Shown here: positions 9,127 through 17,322 of the stretch, one piece after another
Position numbering within the stretch: position 1 is the first letter of the stretch
Layout of the letters: every line of letters begins with the position of its first letter
From: Bacteroidota bacterium
Lineage (GTDB): Bacteria > Bacteroidota > Bacteroidia > Chitinophagales > Chitinophagaceae
Direction of reading: 5' to 3'
DNA: 49,568 nucleotides
Assembly: GCA_023428755.1 (NCBI GenBank)
Contig: JAEYWX010000033.1
Span: 1-49,568 of the forward strand
The notes under the pieces: model-generated
Told to the model about the DNA's origin: nothing
Seen by the model: only the letters and a program-made list of their open reading frames with translations
Databases searched by the model: none
Position numbers and translations under genes: made by a program

Positions 9127-9162
9127 AAAAAAATAATGCCACTTCAATTTGTAGTGGCATTA
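9127..9162 (-). terminator. Rho-independent terminator of alaS
   Basis: The minus strand forms a 9-10 bp stem from AATGCCACT and AGTGGCATT (arms 9153-9162 and 9134-9143), followed by a run of seven T at 9127-9133. It begins about 40 bases after the alaS stop codon. Confidence 0.8.
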
Positions 9163-9203
9163 CTGAATTTAAATATGTCAGACGCTCTTCAATACGTCAG
9201 ATA

Positions 9204-11819
9204 CTATAATAATCCTTTCACCTTTTCAATCACCTGTTGCAGATTGCCGGCATCTTGTCCCCCGGCTGTAGCTAACGTTTTTTGTCCGCCACCACCACCT
9301 TTGATCAACGGGGCAATATGCTCTTTGATAATTTTTCCGGCATCCAGATTTTTTGCAACCGCAACCGTTTCGCTCATGCCAACTGCAACAAACGGTTTGC
9401 CATCGATGTTGGCACAAAGTATCGCCACATAATCGTTGAGATTATTCTTGAGATCAAAACAAACTTTTTTCAATGCATCTGCATTCGATACTTCAATAAT
9501 ATCGCCGATGAATGTAACACCGTTAATGATCTCATCTTTCTGCAACAGTTCGTTACGTAACACAACTAGCTGCCGTGCTTCCATCCGCTCCAGTTTCTTT
9601 TTCAACACTGCGTTTTCTGATTGCAGATTTTCAATTGACTTGCTGATATCTTTTGGATTTTTTAATAAGCCACGAATAGCACGAATTGATTCGAATTCTG
9701 CATGCACAAACTGTTCTGCTGCAAACCCGGTTACGGCTTCTACACGACGCACACCTGCAGCCACTGCACTTTCAGCTATTATTTTAAACAATCCTAATTC
9801 ACCTGTTGAACCCACATGTGTTCCACCGCATAATTCAATGGAATAGTTTTCATCCATTATTACCACACGCACCACATCGGCATATTTTTCACCAAACAAG
9901 GCCATAGCACCCAATGCCACAGCTTCATCCTTTGGCATTTCTTTGATCACCACGGGAATATTTGCACGGATCTTTTCATTCACCAATGCTTCCACCTGTG
10001 CAATTTCTTCATCGGTCATTTTTGCAAAATGCGAAAAGTCGAAACGCAGGTATTCATCATTGACCAAACTTCCTTTCTGTGCTACATGTGTGCCCAGCAC
10101 CTTGCGTAAAGCAGCATGCATTAAGTGTGTGGCGGAGTGATGTACTGTAATTTTCTTTCTACGTTCTGCATTCACTTTTGCTAAAACAAGTGCCGAAATA
10201 TTTACCGGCAGCTGATCAATGAAATGAATGATGAGATCGTTTTCTTTTTTTGTATCCGTTACAATCACTTCTTCACCATCAAAACTTAATACACCGGTAT
10301 CGCCCACCTGTCCACCACTTTCTGCATAGAAAGGTGTTATATCCAATACGATCTGGCAGGCAGCCTTACCTTTAATATTTACCTTGCGGTATTTTACTAC
10401 TTTACTTTCAGCTTCGGTTGTTCCATATCCAACAAATTCAACTGCATTGTTGGGTACTACTTCTACCCAATCTTCCGTATCAATCGTTGTTGCGGCACGA
10501 CTACGTTCTTTTTGCTCGTTCAATGCTGTTTCAAATCCTTTTTCATCAATGGCTAAATTATTTTCAGCAGCAATCAAACGTGTAAGATCGATCGGGAAAC
10601 CATAGGTATCAAATAACTCGAACGCAGCTTTACCATCAATTACTTCTTTTGATGTGTTGATGATATCGTCAATACGCTTCAATCCTTTTTCCAATGTGCG
10701 TAAGAATGCATCTTCTTCTTCCCTCACCACTTTCTGTACAAAACTTTCCTGTGCTTTCAATTCAGAAAATACGTTTTCGAATTGAGTTGCCAGTACAGGA
10801 ACCAATTGATGCAATAAAGGTTGCTTGTAACCGAGATAGGAGTAATAATAACGAACTGCTCTTCTTAAAATACGACGGATCACATAACCTGCGCCGGTGT
10901 TGCTGGGCAATTGTCCATCTGCAATGGTGAAACAAATGGCACGAATATGATCGGCCAGTACACGAAACGCTATACTCTCTTTATCATCACCTGCTGTATA
11001 TTTTTTTCCAACAATCGTTTCAACTGCAGCTATGGTACCACTAAACAAATCAGTATCGTAGTTACTTGTTTTACGTTGTATTACACGTACCAACCGTTCA
11101 AGTCCCATACCTGTATCCACATGCTTGGAAGGAAGCTCTTCAAGAGTTCCATCTTTTTTGCGATTATACTGGATAAACACATTGTTCCAGATTTCGATAA
11201 CCTGTGGATGATCTTTATTAATTAAGTCTCTGCCGGGCACAAGTTGCCGCTCAGCATCGGGCCGCATATCCACGTGTATTTCTGTACATGGACCACATGG
11301 GCCTGTGTCACCCATTTCCCAAAAATTATCTTTTTTGTTGCCGAAAATGATACGCTCCGATGGTAAAATTTTCTGCCACTCCTGTAAAGCGATTTTGCTT
11401 TGTGGCAATCCTTCTTTTGCATCTCCTTCAAAAACGGTTACATACAAACGATCAACAGGTATTTCATACACCTTGGTTAGTAACTCCCAGCTCCAGGCAA
11501 TGGCTTCCGCCTTAAAATAGTCCCCAAAGCTCCAGTTGCCCAGCATTTCAAACATGGTGTGGTGATAGGTATCCACACCCACTTCCTCCAGGTCGTTATG
11601 CTTTCCGCTTACACGCAAACATTTTTGTGTATCAGCCACTCTTGTATGTTCCGGTTTACGGTTGCCCAGGAAAAAATCTTTGAACTGGTTCATTCCGGCA
11701 TTGGTGAACAATAAGGTAGGATCGTTCTTCACCACTATCGGTGCCGAGGGAACGATCTGGTGCTGTTTGGACGCAAAAAAATCTAAATATTTCTGTCGTA
11801 TTTCGGCTGCAGTCAACAT
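9204..11819 (-). CDS. alaS: Alanine--tRNA ligase
   Basis: AlaRS charges tRNA(Ala) in the cytoplasm. The protein has 871 residues, a normal length. The N-terminal class II catalytic core starts MLTAAEIRQKYLDFFASK and includes TLLFTNAGMNQFKDFFLG, KCLRVSGKHNDLEEVG and FEMLGNWSFGDYF. The editing domain carries the zinc/hydrolysis motif HHSATHLMHAAL and the later CGGTHV block. A C-Ala/DHHA1 domain ends in a glycine run (GGGGGQKTLATAGGQD), as in bacterial AlaRS. It is a single-gene unit, divergent from the M23 gene to the right, with its own terminator. Confidence 0.98.
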   Translation of the reverse strand: MLTAAEIRQKYLDFFASKQHQIVPSAPIVVKNDPTLLFTNAGMNQFKDFFLGNRKPEHTRVADTQKCLRVSGKHNDLEEVGVDTYHHTMFEMLGNWSFGDYFKAEAIAWSWELLTKVYEIPVDRLYVTVFEGDAKEGLPQSKIALQEWQKILPSERIIFGNKKDNFWEMGDTGPCGPCTEIHVDMRPDAERQLVPGRDLINKDHPQVIEIWNNVFIQYNRKKDGTLEELPSKHVDTGMGLERLVRVIQRKTSNYDTDLFSGTIAAVETIVGKKYTAGDDKESIAFRVLADHIRAICFTIADGQLPSNTGAGYVIRRILRRAVRYYYSYLGYKQPLLHQLVPVLATQFENVFSELKAQESFVQKVVREEEDAFLRTLEKGLKRIDDIINTSKEVIDGKAAFELFDTYGFPIDLTRLIAAENNLAIDEKGFETALNEQKERSRAATTIDTEDWVEVVPNNAVEFVGYGTTEAESKVVKYRKVNIKGKAACQIVLDITPFYAESGGQVGDTGVLSFDGEEVIVTDTKKENDLIIHFIDQLPVNISALVLAKVNAERRKKITVHHSATHLMHAALRKVLGTHVAQKGSLVNDEYLRFDFSHFAKMTDEEIAQVEALVNEKIRANIPVVIKEMPKDEAVALGAMALFGEKYADVVRVVIMDENYSIELCGGTHVGSTGELGLFKIIAESAVAAGVRRVEAVTGFAAEQFVHAEFESIRAIRGLLKNPKDISKSIENLQSENAVLKKKLERMEARQLVVLRNELLQKDEIINGVTFIGDIIEVSNADALKKVCFDLKNNLNDYVAILCANIDGKPFVAVGMSETVAVAKNLDAGKIIKEHIAPLIKGGGGGQKTLATAGGQDAGNLQQVIEKVKGLL

Positions 11820-11843
11820 AATGAACCTGTGTTTGGATTGATT

Positions 11844-11869
11844 TTTGAGGAGTGATAGCCCTATATTTG
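11844..11869 (+). promoter_or_regulatory. Candidate promoter for the M23 endopeptidase gene
   Basis: TATATTTG at 11862-11869 matches the -7 consensus on the plus strand, 61 bases before the start at 11931. TTTG at 11844-11847 is only 14 bases upstream and another at 11832-11835 is 26 bases upstream. Neither spacing is ideal, so confidence is limited. Confidence 0.35.
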
Positions 11870-11892
11870 TAACACCCCTTTTTTATGGGTAG

Positions 11893-11900
11893 CAAAGGTA
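11893..11900 (-). promoter_or_regulatory. Candidate -7 box for alaS
   Basis: TACCTTTG on the minus strand matches TAnnTTTG exactly, 73 bases before the alaS ATG. No convincing -33 element is seen. The box lies in the 111-base divergent gap shared with the M23 gene. Confidence 0.35.
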
Positions 11901-11930
11901 AGCCAATCCTATGACCACCTGATTGCTTAT

Positions 11931-12902
11931 ATGAAGAAAGTAAAGTATTTCTACAATACCAATACGCTCCGGTACGAGAAACTGGTGACGCCCCTGCGGG
12001 TAAAACTGCTGCGGGTGTTTAGTTTTTTGGCGGCAGTTACAGTGGCGGGCTTTCTGTTTATGCAGATCTCGTATCGTTATTTCCCATCGGCCAACGAGAA
12101 AAAACTCATTAGTGAAAACAACCGGATCAAGGATAGTTATTCTATTTTGAGCGAAGAGATCAAACGGATGAACCAGGAACTCCGTGAAATTGAGAAACGG
12201 GATAACCAGGTGTACCGTTCCATTTTTGAAGCCAGTCCATTACCGGACAGTGCCCGTGCCAAGATGATGGAGAAGCAGGCCGAAGATCGTTTGATTGCCC
12301 GGCTGAGCGAGGACGAACTGAATACGTCCATTCTTCAACAGATCAATACACTCCGCAACCGAATCTATGCGCAGAATATTTCGTTTACTGCCATTGAAGG
12401 CATGGTAAAAAATAAAGAAGCGCTGCTGGCTGCTACGCCTGCCATTCAACCGGTGAGCAATAAAGAACTCACACGATTGGCTTCGGGTTTTGGTTATCGG
12501 ATTGACCCCGTGTATAAAACCACCAAGTTCCATGCAGGTCTCGATTTCGCAGCTCCTCAAGGCACGCCTATTTATGCAACGGCCGATGGTGTAGTGAAAG
12601 TGGCAGGCAACCTGGGCAATGGTTTTGGCAACCATGTGGTGATCAATCATGGCTATGGGTATGAAACATTGTACGGACACATGGTACGTATCAAAGTACG
12701 AAACGGTCAACGCATCCGTCGTGGCGAAGTAATTGGATGGGTAGGAAGTACGGGGAAAAGTACGGGTCCGCATTTGCATTACGAAGTGCACAAAAACGGA
12801 CGGGATGTAGACCCCATCTATTTTTTCTATAATGATCTTACACCCGAACAGTTCGACCGGATGCTGAAAATTGCAGCAACGGGTAATCAGAGCTTTGATT
12901 AG
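11931..12902 (+). CDS. M23-family murein endopeptidase, membrane-anchored
   Basis: This 323-residue cell-wall hydrolase has one N-terminal membrane segment (about 25-47), a coiled-coil-like region (about 55-165, heptad-rich with many Glu/Arg) and a C-terminal LytM/M23 zinc peptidase domain (about 185-295). The zinc ligands His201, Asp205 (HAGLD) and His283 (HLHYE) and the catalytic His250 (YGH) are all present, so it should be active against peptide cross-links of peptidoglycan. The layout resembles division or envelope M23 proteins with a coiled coil. It stands alone, divergent from alaS. A strong hairpin repeat follows its stop codon. Confidence 0.94.
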   Translation: MKKVKYFYNTNTLRYEKLVTPLRVKLLRVFSFLAAVTVAGFLFMQISYRYFPSANEKKLISENNRIKDSYSILSEEIKRMNQELREIEKRDNQVYRSIFEASPLPDSARAKMMEKQAEDRLIARLSEDELNTSILQQINTLRNRIYAQNISFTAIEGMVKNKEALLAATPAIQPVSNKELTRLASGFGYRIDPVYKTTKFHAGLDFAAPQGTPIYATADGVVKVAGNLGNGFGNHVVINHGYGYETLYGHMVRIKVRNGQRIRRGEVIGWVGSTGKSTGPHLHYEVHKNGRDVDPIYFFYNDLTPEQFDRMLKIAATGNQSFD

Positions 12903-12973
12903 TTGATGGTTAATAGTTCATGGATCATAGAAAAACATGAACCACTATGAACTATCAACCATGAACCATCAAC
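12902..12973. repeat. Long imperfect inverted repeat after the M23 gene
   Basis: GTTGATGGTT (12902-12911) pairs with AACCATCAAC (12964-12973). Inside it, ATAGTTCAT (12913-12921) pairs with ATGAACTAT (12947-12955). The right arm also has internally repeated ATGAACC/ATGAACT units. There is no T-run, so it is not a classic terminator. The words match a GTTCATGGTTGATGG type of dispersed repeat that I recognise from related genomes. Confidence 0.6.
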
Positions 12974-12981
12974 TGTTTCCT

Positions 12982-12989
12982 TACATTTG
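12982..12989 (+). promoter_or_regulatory. Candidate -7 box for the MerR-family gene
   Basis: TACATTTG matches TAnnTTTG exactly. A transcript starting just after it (near 12993-12997) would include the whole open frame from CTG 13007, supporting a start upstream of the TTG at 13082. Confidence 0.4.
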
Positions 12990-13006
12990 CTGAAACATTT
13001 TTACAA

Positions 13007-13498
13007 CTGGCAACACCTGCACAAATAGCATTTGAGTTTGATGAACCACCAAAGTCGGCTCCCCGCCGTGGGCGCAAGCCGTTGAACAAACCTCCCAAGC
13101 CCAAGCAAAAACGTGGACGAAAGAGTTTGAAAGACCTGGGCGATGAGGCCGAGTTTATTGAGTTACCATCGGATGATATACTGAAAAAGAAATTGTATTA
13201 CAGTATTGGTGAAGTGTGCGATATGTTTCATCTCAATCCATCATCGATCCGTTATTGGGAAACGGAGTTCAGTTTTCTGAAACCCCGCAAGAATAAAAAG
13301 GGCGACCGGTTTTATAATGCAACCGAAATAAAAAAGATCCATCTTATTTATTATTTGCTGCGAAATAAAAAATACAGCATTGAAGCAGCGAAAGATTATC
13401 TGAAGCAGCACAAAAACAATTCAGACGAGCGGTTTGAACTGGTGAAGAGTTTGCAGCAGATCAAACAATTTCTGCTGGCACTAAAAGCTGATCTGTAA
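13007..13498 (+). CDS. MerR-family DNA-binding transcriptional regulator
   Basis: The recognisable core is a MerR winged helix (LYYSIGEVCDMFHLNPSSIRYWETEF, then FLKPRKNKKGDRFYNATEIKKIHLIYYLL), followed by a short helical tail. No ligand-binding domain is present, so the signal is unknown. The first conventional start is TTG at 13082, giving 138 residues. The frame is open back to 12965 and reads as coding-like sequence (TPAQIAFEFDEPPKSAPRRG), but it contains no ATG, GTG or TTG there. I place the start at CTG 13007 (163 residues), just after a -7 box; ATA 13025 is another option. Basic, proline-rich residues before the HTH resemble a DNA-contacting tail. It lies 31 bases before the thioredoxin-like gene. 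Confidence 0.8.
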   Translation: MATPAQIAFEFDEPPKSAPRRGRKPLNKPPKPKQKRGRKSLKDLGDEAEFIELPSDDILKKKLYYSIGEVCDMFHLNPSSIRYWETEFSFLKPRKNKKGDRFYNATEIKKIHLIYYLLRNKKYSIEAAKDYLKQHKNNSDERFELVKSLQQIKQFLLALKADL

Positions 13499-13529
13499 AA
13501 AAGAAATTCGTGCATCGAAAACAAAACAT

Positions 13530-14042
13530 ATGAAATTATTAGTAGTTGTATTCCTCGTTTTATCATTCAACAGTTTTTCACAAGTACAATACGAAGTATC
13601 AAAAGATCCGGAAAACGGATTGAAAACCTTAAAAGGTATTTTAAGTCGTGAGGTATTGCTGAACGATGCGGAGTTTGCCTGGATGAAGAACGACATCAGT
13701 TGGTATAAACCCAATGCTGATTGTGTTACAAATCTGACTGCTGTAAAAGATACCATTCAACTGTTGGTATTTGTAGGCACCTGGTGCGAAGATTCGCAAA
13801 TCGTATTTCCGCAATTATTGAAAATGCTCGATCAGGTTGGGTTTGATATGAAACGTTTAACCGTAATTGGTATCGACCGAAAGAAAACAACATTGGGTTC
13901 GCTTACACAGGCATTGGGTGTAACAAAAGCACCCACCATTATGGTGTTGAAAGGAGGAAAAGAAATGGGCCGGGTTGAAGAGTTTGGTAAATACGGTATT
14001 TATGATAAGGAGTTGGCTGAAGTTTTAGCCAAAGCAAAGTAG
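13530..14042 (+). CDS. Exported thioredoxin-like protein with a WCEDS active-site motif
   Basis: This 170-residue protein has a signal peptide ending near residue 18 (NSFSQ) and a thioredoxin fold. The active-site position reads VFVGTWCEDSQIVFPQL, so the usual CXXC has only its first Cys and the second is Ser. The cis-proline loop is present as VTKAPTIMVLKGGKEMGR. With one Cys in the motif it cannot be a standard dithiol reductase. It may act through a mixed disulfide or as a binding protein. A further Cys in NADCVTNL might serve as a partner. It follows the MerR gene by 31 bases and ends before a strong terminator. Confidence 0.88.
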   Translation: MKLLVVVFLVLSFNSFSQVQYEVSKDPENGLKTLKGILSREVLLNDAEFAWMKNDISWYKPNADCVTNLTAVKDTIQLLVFVGTWCEDSQIVFPQLLKMLDQVGFDMKRLTVIGIDRKKTTLGSLTQALGVTKAPTIMVLKGGKEMGRVEEFGKYGIYDKELAEVLAKAK

Positions 14043-14062
14043 GCTTATTGAATATTTTTTTC

Positions 14063-14098
14063 AACTGCAATCATTCATTATCATGATTGCAGTTTTTT
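14063..14098 (+). terminator. Rho-independent terminator after the thioredoxin-like gene
   Basis: A 12-bp stem (14063-14074 with 14083-14094) closes an eight-base loop and is followed by TTTT. It just overlaps the stop codon of the convergent GNAT gene. Confidence 0.8.
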
Positions 14099-14624
14099 AT
14101 TGCTTCCACATTTCTTTTGTAAGCAGGTATTCAAAATTTAATTTCTCCGGTTCTCCGTGGTAAGCAACTGAAAGTTCTTTTTGCTTTACTGCACCAATTC
14201 TTCCGATAGCAATTTGCGATCGGAGATTAGTTGCGCCGATATGAAAGAGTATCTTCTTTACATATTGAAAAGCATGATCGATCATTAAGGCTTTCATTGC
14301 CGGGTTGTACCCTTTCCCCCAAAACGTACGAGCAATAAATGTATAACCGATGAGCAGCGAATTTTCAGTTTCATTATAATCATAAAAACGGGAGCTGCCC
14401 GCTACATCACCGGTACGTTTATCAAGCAATAACAACGCACCTTTTGATTCCATCGCTCCTTCGAAGTAGGTTTCAAATACGTCTCGCTTGTAACGGTCCT
14501 TGTTGGGGTGTTGTTCCCAGATCAACGGATCAGAAGCTACCGCATATAATCGTTCAAAATCACTTTGCTGTAATGGTTGTAAGCGGATGAATTCATTTTC
14601 TAAAACTGGTTGCAAATTAATCAT
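14097..14624 (-). CDS. GNAT-family N-acetyltransferase (RimJ/RimL-like)
   Basis: This is a 175-residue acetyl-CoA-dependent acyltransferase. The N-terminus LQPVLENEFIRLQPLQQSDF is typical of RimJ/RimL-like GNATs. The central strand region is SLLIGYTFIARTFWGKGYNPAMKALMIDHAF, where the RTFWGKGYN loop takes the place of the acetyl-CoA pyrophosphate loop. IGATNLRSQIAIGRIGAV follows as the conserved late helix. The substrate may be a protein N-terminus or a small amine; nothing in the sequence decides this. It starts 17 bases after the MscS-type gene on the same strand and is probably in its operon. Confidence 0.9.
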   Translation of the reverse strand: MINLQPVLENEFIRLQPLQQSDFERLYAVASDPLIWEQHPNKDRYKRDVFETYFEGAMESKGALLLLDKRTGDVAGSSRFYDYNETENSLLIGYTFIARTFWGKGYNPAMKALMIDHAFQYVKKILFHIGATNLRSQIAIGRIGAVKQKELSVAYHGEPEKLNFEYLLTKEMWKQ

Positions 14625-14641
14625 AGTGTTCTGTTTTCGGC

Positions 14642-15709
14642 TTACGATTGATTACCTGCCAACTCAATACCAAGTGCTTCAATAAAACGAAGGAGATTGA
14701 GATTGACACTTTGCTTGATTTCCTGGAATCGGGCAAACTCGATTGTTTGTGTAAAGTAATCGATCTGCAGAATGATGGACTTTGCACTGATCTCATTCAA
14801 AACAACTGCATGGCTTTCGATTTCTTCCTGCTGCTGTAACAACATTTCAGCTTTCGCTATCAGTTCATCAATTTGTTGTGGCTTTGTTTGCACATGCATT
14901 TCCAACCGGATTTCCGCTTTTCGTTGTGTACGTAATGTGAGATTATCGAGGATGGTATCCACCATTTTTTTATTCGGTACAGTTACAAGTGTTTTTTGAT
15001 CGGTGCGGATACGTGTGCTGCGTAACCCAATTTTTTCAACTGTTCCTGTAATGGCTTCTACTTTTACCAGATCACCCAATGTAAAAGGCTTGTCGAAAAA
15101 GATGATGAAAGAAGCAATCAGGTTTTCCAGGCTCTCCCGTGTAGCTAATGCTATAGCAGCAGTAACAATGCTTAACCCCGTAATAAGATTGGAAATATTA
15201 AAATTGAATACAAACTTGGTAAACATCAACACACCAATGATCAACACCACTACTTTGAAAAAATCCTTAAAAAAAACAGCTAACTGATCATCGGATTGAT
15301 CAGCCGTTTGTTTGGTTTTTACTTCCAGTATTAAAGCCAAAAAATCAATAAACCTCCGCAACAACCGTATGAAAAAGATCACCAATACGGCTTTTCCAAT
15401 TGCCTCAAAAATTTCCTTTGCTGTGATCTTGTACAGTTCAACATCGAGTACTGAAGGGAATGTAAGTTTATGCAACGAAAAAATAACAACAGCCGTAACA
15501 ATAAACCATTCCATCGGTATAAGCACCAGAGAAATGAATTGATCACGACTTACATATTTTTTTGCCTTTGGAAAAAACCGATACAGCACCCCACATAAAA
15601 AACGGGAAATAATTCCCTTTAACAAAAACATCGACAGGATAATAACAGCTATCCACAAATAACTGATGAGCGGATTATCCAGTATTTCTGCTTGTAAAAA
15701 TTCAGGCAT
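14642..15709 (-). CDS. MscS-family mechanosensitive ion channel
   Basis: This 355-residue protein has about four or five membrane segments in the first 175 residues. The MscS pore helix and beta domain follow: TGLSIVTAAIALATRESLENLIASFIIFFDKPFTLGDLVKVEAITGTVEKIGLRSTRIRT in register, then the VPNKKMVD loop and an alpha/beta C-terminal cage. It should open under membrane tension and release solutes during hypo-osmotic shock. The ATG at 15709 is preferred over an in-frame TTG two codons upstream, because that TTG is the end of a perfect -7 box. The GNAT gene follows after 17 bases. Confidence 0.93.
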   Translation of the reverse strand: MPEFLQAEILDNPLISYLWIAVIILSMFLLKGIISRFLCGVLYRFFPKAKKYVSRDQFISLVLIPMEWFIVTAVVIFSLHKLTFPSVLDVELYKITAKEIFEAIGKAVLVIFFIRLLRRFIDFLALILEVKTKQTADQSDDQLAVFFKDFFKVVVLIIGVLMFTKFVFNFNISNLITGLSIVTAAIALATRESLENLIASFIIFFDKPFTLGDLVKVEAITGTVEKIGLRSTRIRTDQKTLVTVPNKKMVDTILDNLTLRTQRKAEIRLEMHVQTKPQQIDELIAKAEMLLQQQEEIESHAVVLNEISAKSIILQIDYFTQTIEFARFQEIKQSVNLNLLRFIEALGIELAGNQS

Positions 15710-15712
15710 GTA

Positions 15713-15720
15713 CAAAAGTA
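15713..15720 (-). promoter_or_regulatory. -7 box abutting the MscS-family start codon
   Basis: TACTTTTG on the minus strand matches TAnnTTTG exactly and ends 3 bases before the ATG at 15709. Transcription would begin at or within the start codon, which implies a leaderless mRNA. Confidence 0.45.
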
Positions 15721-15742
15721 ATGTCTTGCAGCTTTATCTGCA

Positions 15743-16543
15743 TCAAAAAGTAAAGTGCTTTACTGTACCGTTTTGCAGTATATAAAAATGTCCGGGACGG
15801 ATGAGTACTTTTTGCCGCTCGGCAAATATGGCGGGTAATGGCAGCTTGCGTTCGGTGAGTGTGCCGGTTGTATAAGCAATCAATTGCTGACCATCAATAC
15901 CCACGATTGTTTTACCAAATATGCCAAGATCAGTAAGGCCGAGATAAGATATTTTATTTTTAAACGATCCGTAAATATCAAAAACGTAAATCCCTTTTTC
16001 AGGATCGTAGAGATACACAAAACCATCCTGGTCGAAAATATGTGTGGGCGAAGGCACATCGTCGAGGAACATTCGAAACTCGACCGTTTCACTGATCGTT
16101 CGTCCATCATCAGCAATCTTTTTCAACTTACTGCTTTGTTCATCATACACCCAAATATTGTTGTCGTAACTCTGTGCAATGGCTTTCACCTGAAAGACAT
16201 TTTGCTTTCTAAGATCAATGGTGTTGATCATGTTTAAAAAACGATCCAATACCACAACGGTAGCAAAATTTTTATAGTAGAGTAATACTTTCAAAGGATT
16301 GGTAACATCAATGGAGTAAAGTTTTCCATACCGGCGTACATCGTTGAACACCCCCATTGAGTCGCCTTTGGCATTTACTTTCTTTAACTGGTTGTTTTTG
16401 GAAAGCAGATAGTAGTTACCCAGATTATCAACGGTAAAATCAATGTAATCGCCTTCAATTGTTTGAACGGGTGTAAATACAGCTTCCTGTGCATTGCTTT
16501 GCAATGCAACCAATAAACATAGTATGAATAAAAAGCATTTCAT
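15743..16543 (-). CDS. Exported beta-propeller-like protein of unknown function
   Basis: This 266-residue protein has a signal peptide ending at about residue 19 (LQSNAQ). The rest is made of repeated beta-rich units with a [YF]-x-[VL]-D-x-x-G-N-Y-Y-L type rhythm, such as DFTVDNLGNYYLLSK, DNNIWVYDEQSSKLKKI, QDGFVYLYDPEKGIYVFD and DGQQLIAYTTG. This fits an NHL/six-bladed propeller. I see no catalytic motif. Its ATG overlaps the end of lpxH by four bases, so it is translationally coupled to that gene. This suggests an envelope-related role, but the function is not known. Confidence 0.85.
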   Translation of the reverse strand: MKCFLFILCLLVALQSNAQEAVFTPVQTIEGDYIDFTVDNLGNYYLLSKNNQLKKVNAKGDSMGVFNDVRRYGKLYSIDVTNPLKVLLYYKNFATVVVLDRFLNMINTIDLRKQNVFQVKAIAQSYDNNIWVYDEQSSKLKKIADDGRTISETVEFRMFLDDVPSPTHIFDQDGFVYLYDPEKGIYVFDIYGSFKNKISYLGLTDLGIFGKTIVGIDGQQLIAYTTGTLTERKLPLPAIFAERQKVLIRPGHFYILQNGTVKHFTF

Positions 16544-17298
16544 TTGTTGTAATACTCCAGGTTCAATTGCTGTCCATCAAACGCTGCATAACTGAAATAA
16601 CGTATCCAATCGCCCAGGTTTATATAACGACTTTCATTGTTCAGACGAAAATCAATGGGCAGGTGTCTATGACCAAACACAAAAAAGTCAAACTTTTTTT
16701 GCTGCAATACTTCTTTGCAATAAACGATGAGCCATTCATTTTCTTCACCCAAAAACTTCTCTTCAGTTGCGCCTGTTTGTGCACGGCTTCTGCGGCTCAG
16801 GTAGATGGCCAGCCCCACGCCCACATACGGTGGCAATATTCCAAACAACCATTGGCAAACCGGGTTACGAAAAACCTTCTTCAGGAATTTGTATCCATGA
16901 TCACCCGGCCCCAACCCATCTCCATGACCGATCAAAAATGTTTTTTGATTGAATTCAAATTCCATGGGTTCATAATACACAGGAATATTCAGCTCTTTCT
17001 GCAAATAATCTTTCATCCACATATCATGATTGCCCACAAAAAAATGGATCGGTATGCCGGCGTCGGTGAGTTCAGCAAGTTTACCCATCAAACGCACAAA
17101 TCCTTTGGGTACTACTGTGCGATATTCGTACCAAAAATCGAACATGTCGCCCACAATAAAAATGACCGCTGCATTCTGTTTGATCTCGTCCAGAAACTGA
17201 ACGATTTTTTTTTCACGAACGAGACTTTGTTCATAATTGGGTGCCCCCAAATGAAAATCGGATAGAAAGTATATTTTTTTACCGGGAGGAATTTGCAT
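16540..17298 (-). CDS. lpxH: UDP-2,3-diacylglucosamine diphosphatase (LpxH-type metallophosphatase)
   Basis: This is a 252-residue calcineurin-like phosphoesterase. All five metal-binding blocks of the family are visible: DFHLG, GDMFDFW, GNHD, GHGD and GHRH. This pattern with FWYEYR after the second block matches LpxH, which cleaves UDP-2,3-diacylglucosamine to lipid X in lipid A synthesis at the inner membrane. The ATG at 17298 is preferred over the TTG one codon before it. The next gene overlaps its stop by four bases. A related but distinct phosphatase activity cannot be excluded from sequence alone. Confidence 0.88.
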   Translation of the reverse strand: MQIPPGKKIYFLSDFHLGAPNYEQSLVREKKIVQFLDEIKQNAAVIFIVGDMFDFWYEYRTVVPKGFVRLMGKLAELTDAGIPIHFFVGNHDMWMKDYLQKELNIPVYYEPMEFEFNQKTFLIGHGDGLGPGDHGYKFLKKVFRNPVCQWLFGILPPYVGVGLAIYLSRRSRAQTGATEEKFLGEENEWLIVYCKEVLQQKKFDFFVFGHRHLPIDFRLNNESRYINLGDWIRYFSYAAFDGQQLNLEYYNK

Positions 17299-17322
17299 CA
17301 AATAAATATAAAGAACCGTTTA

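Noticed and set aside
16567..17265. Plus-strand 232-codon open frame opposite lpxH
   Set aside because: Antisense to a gene with all its metal motifs intact; the composition is low in typical protein patterns and there is no promoter.
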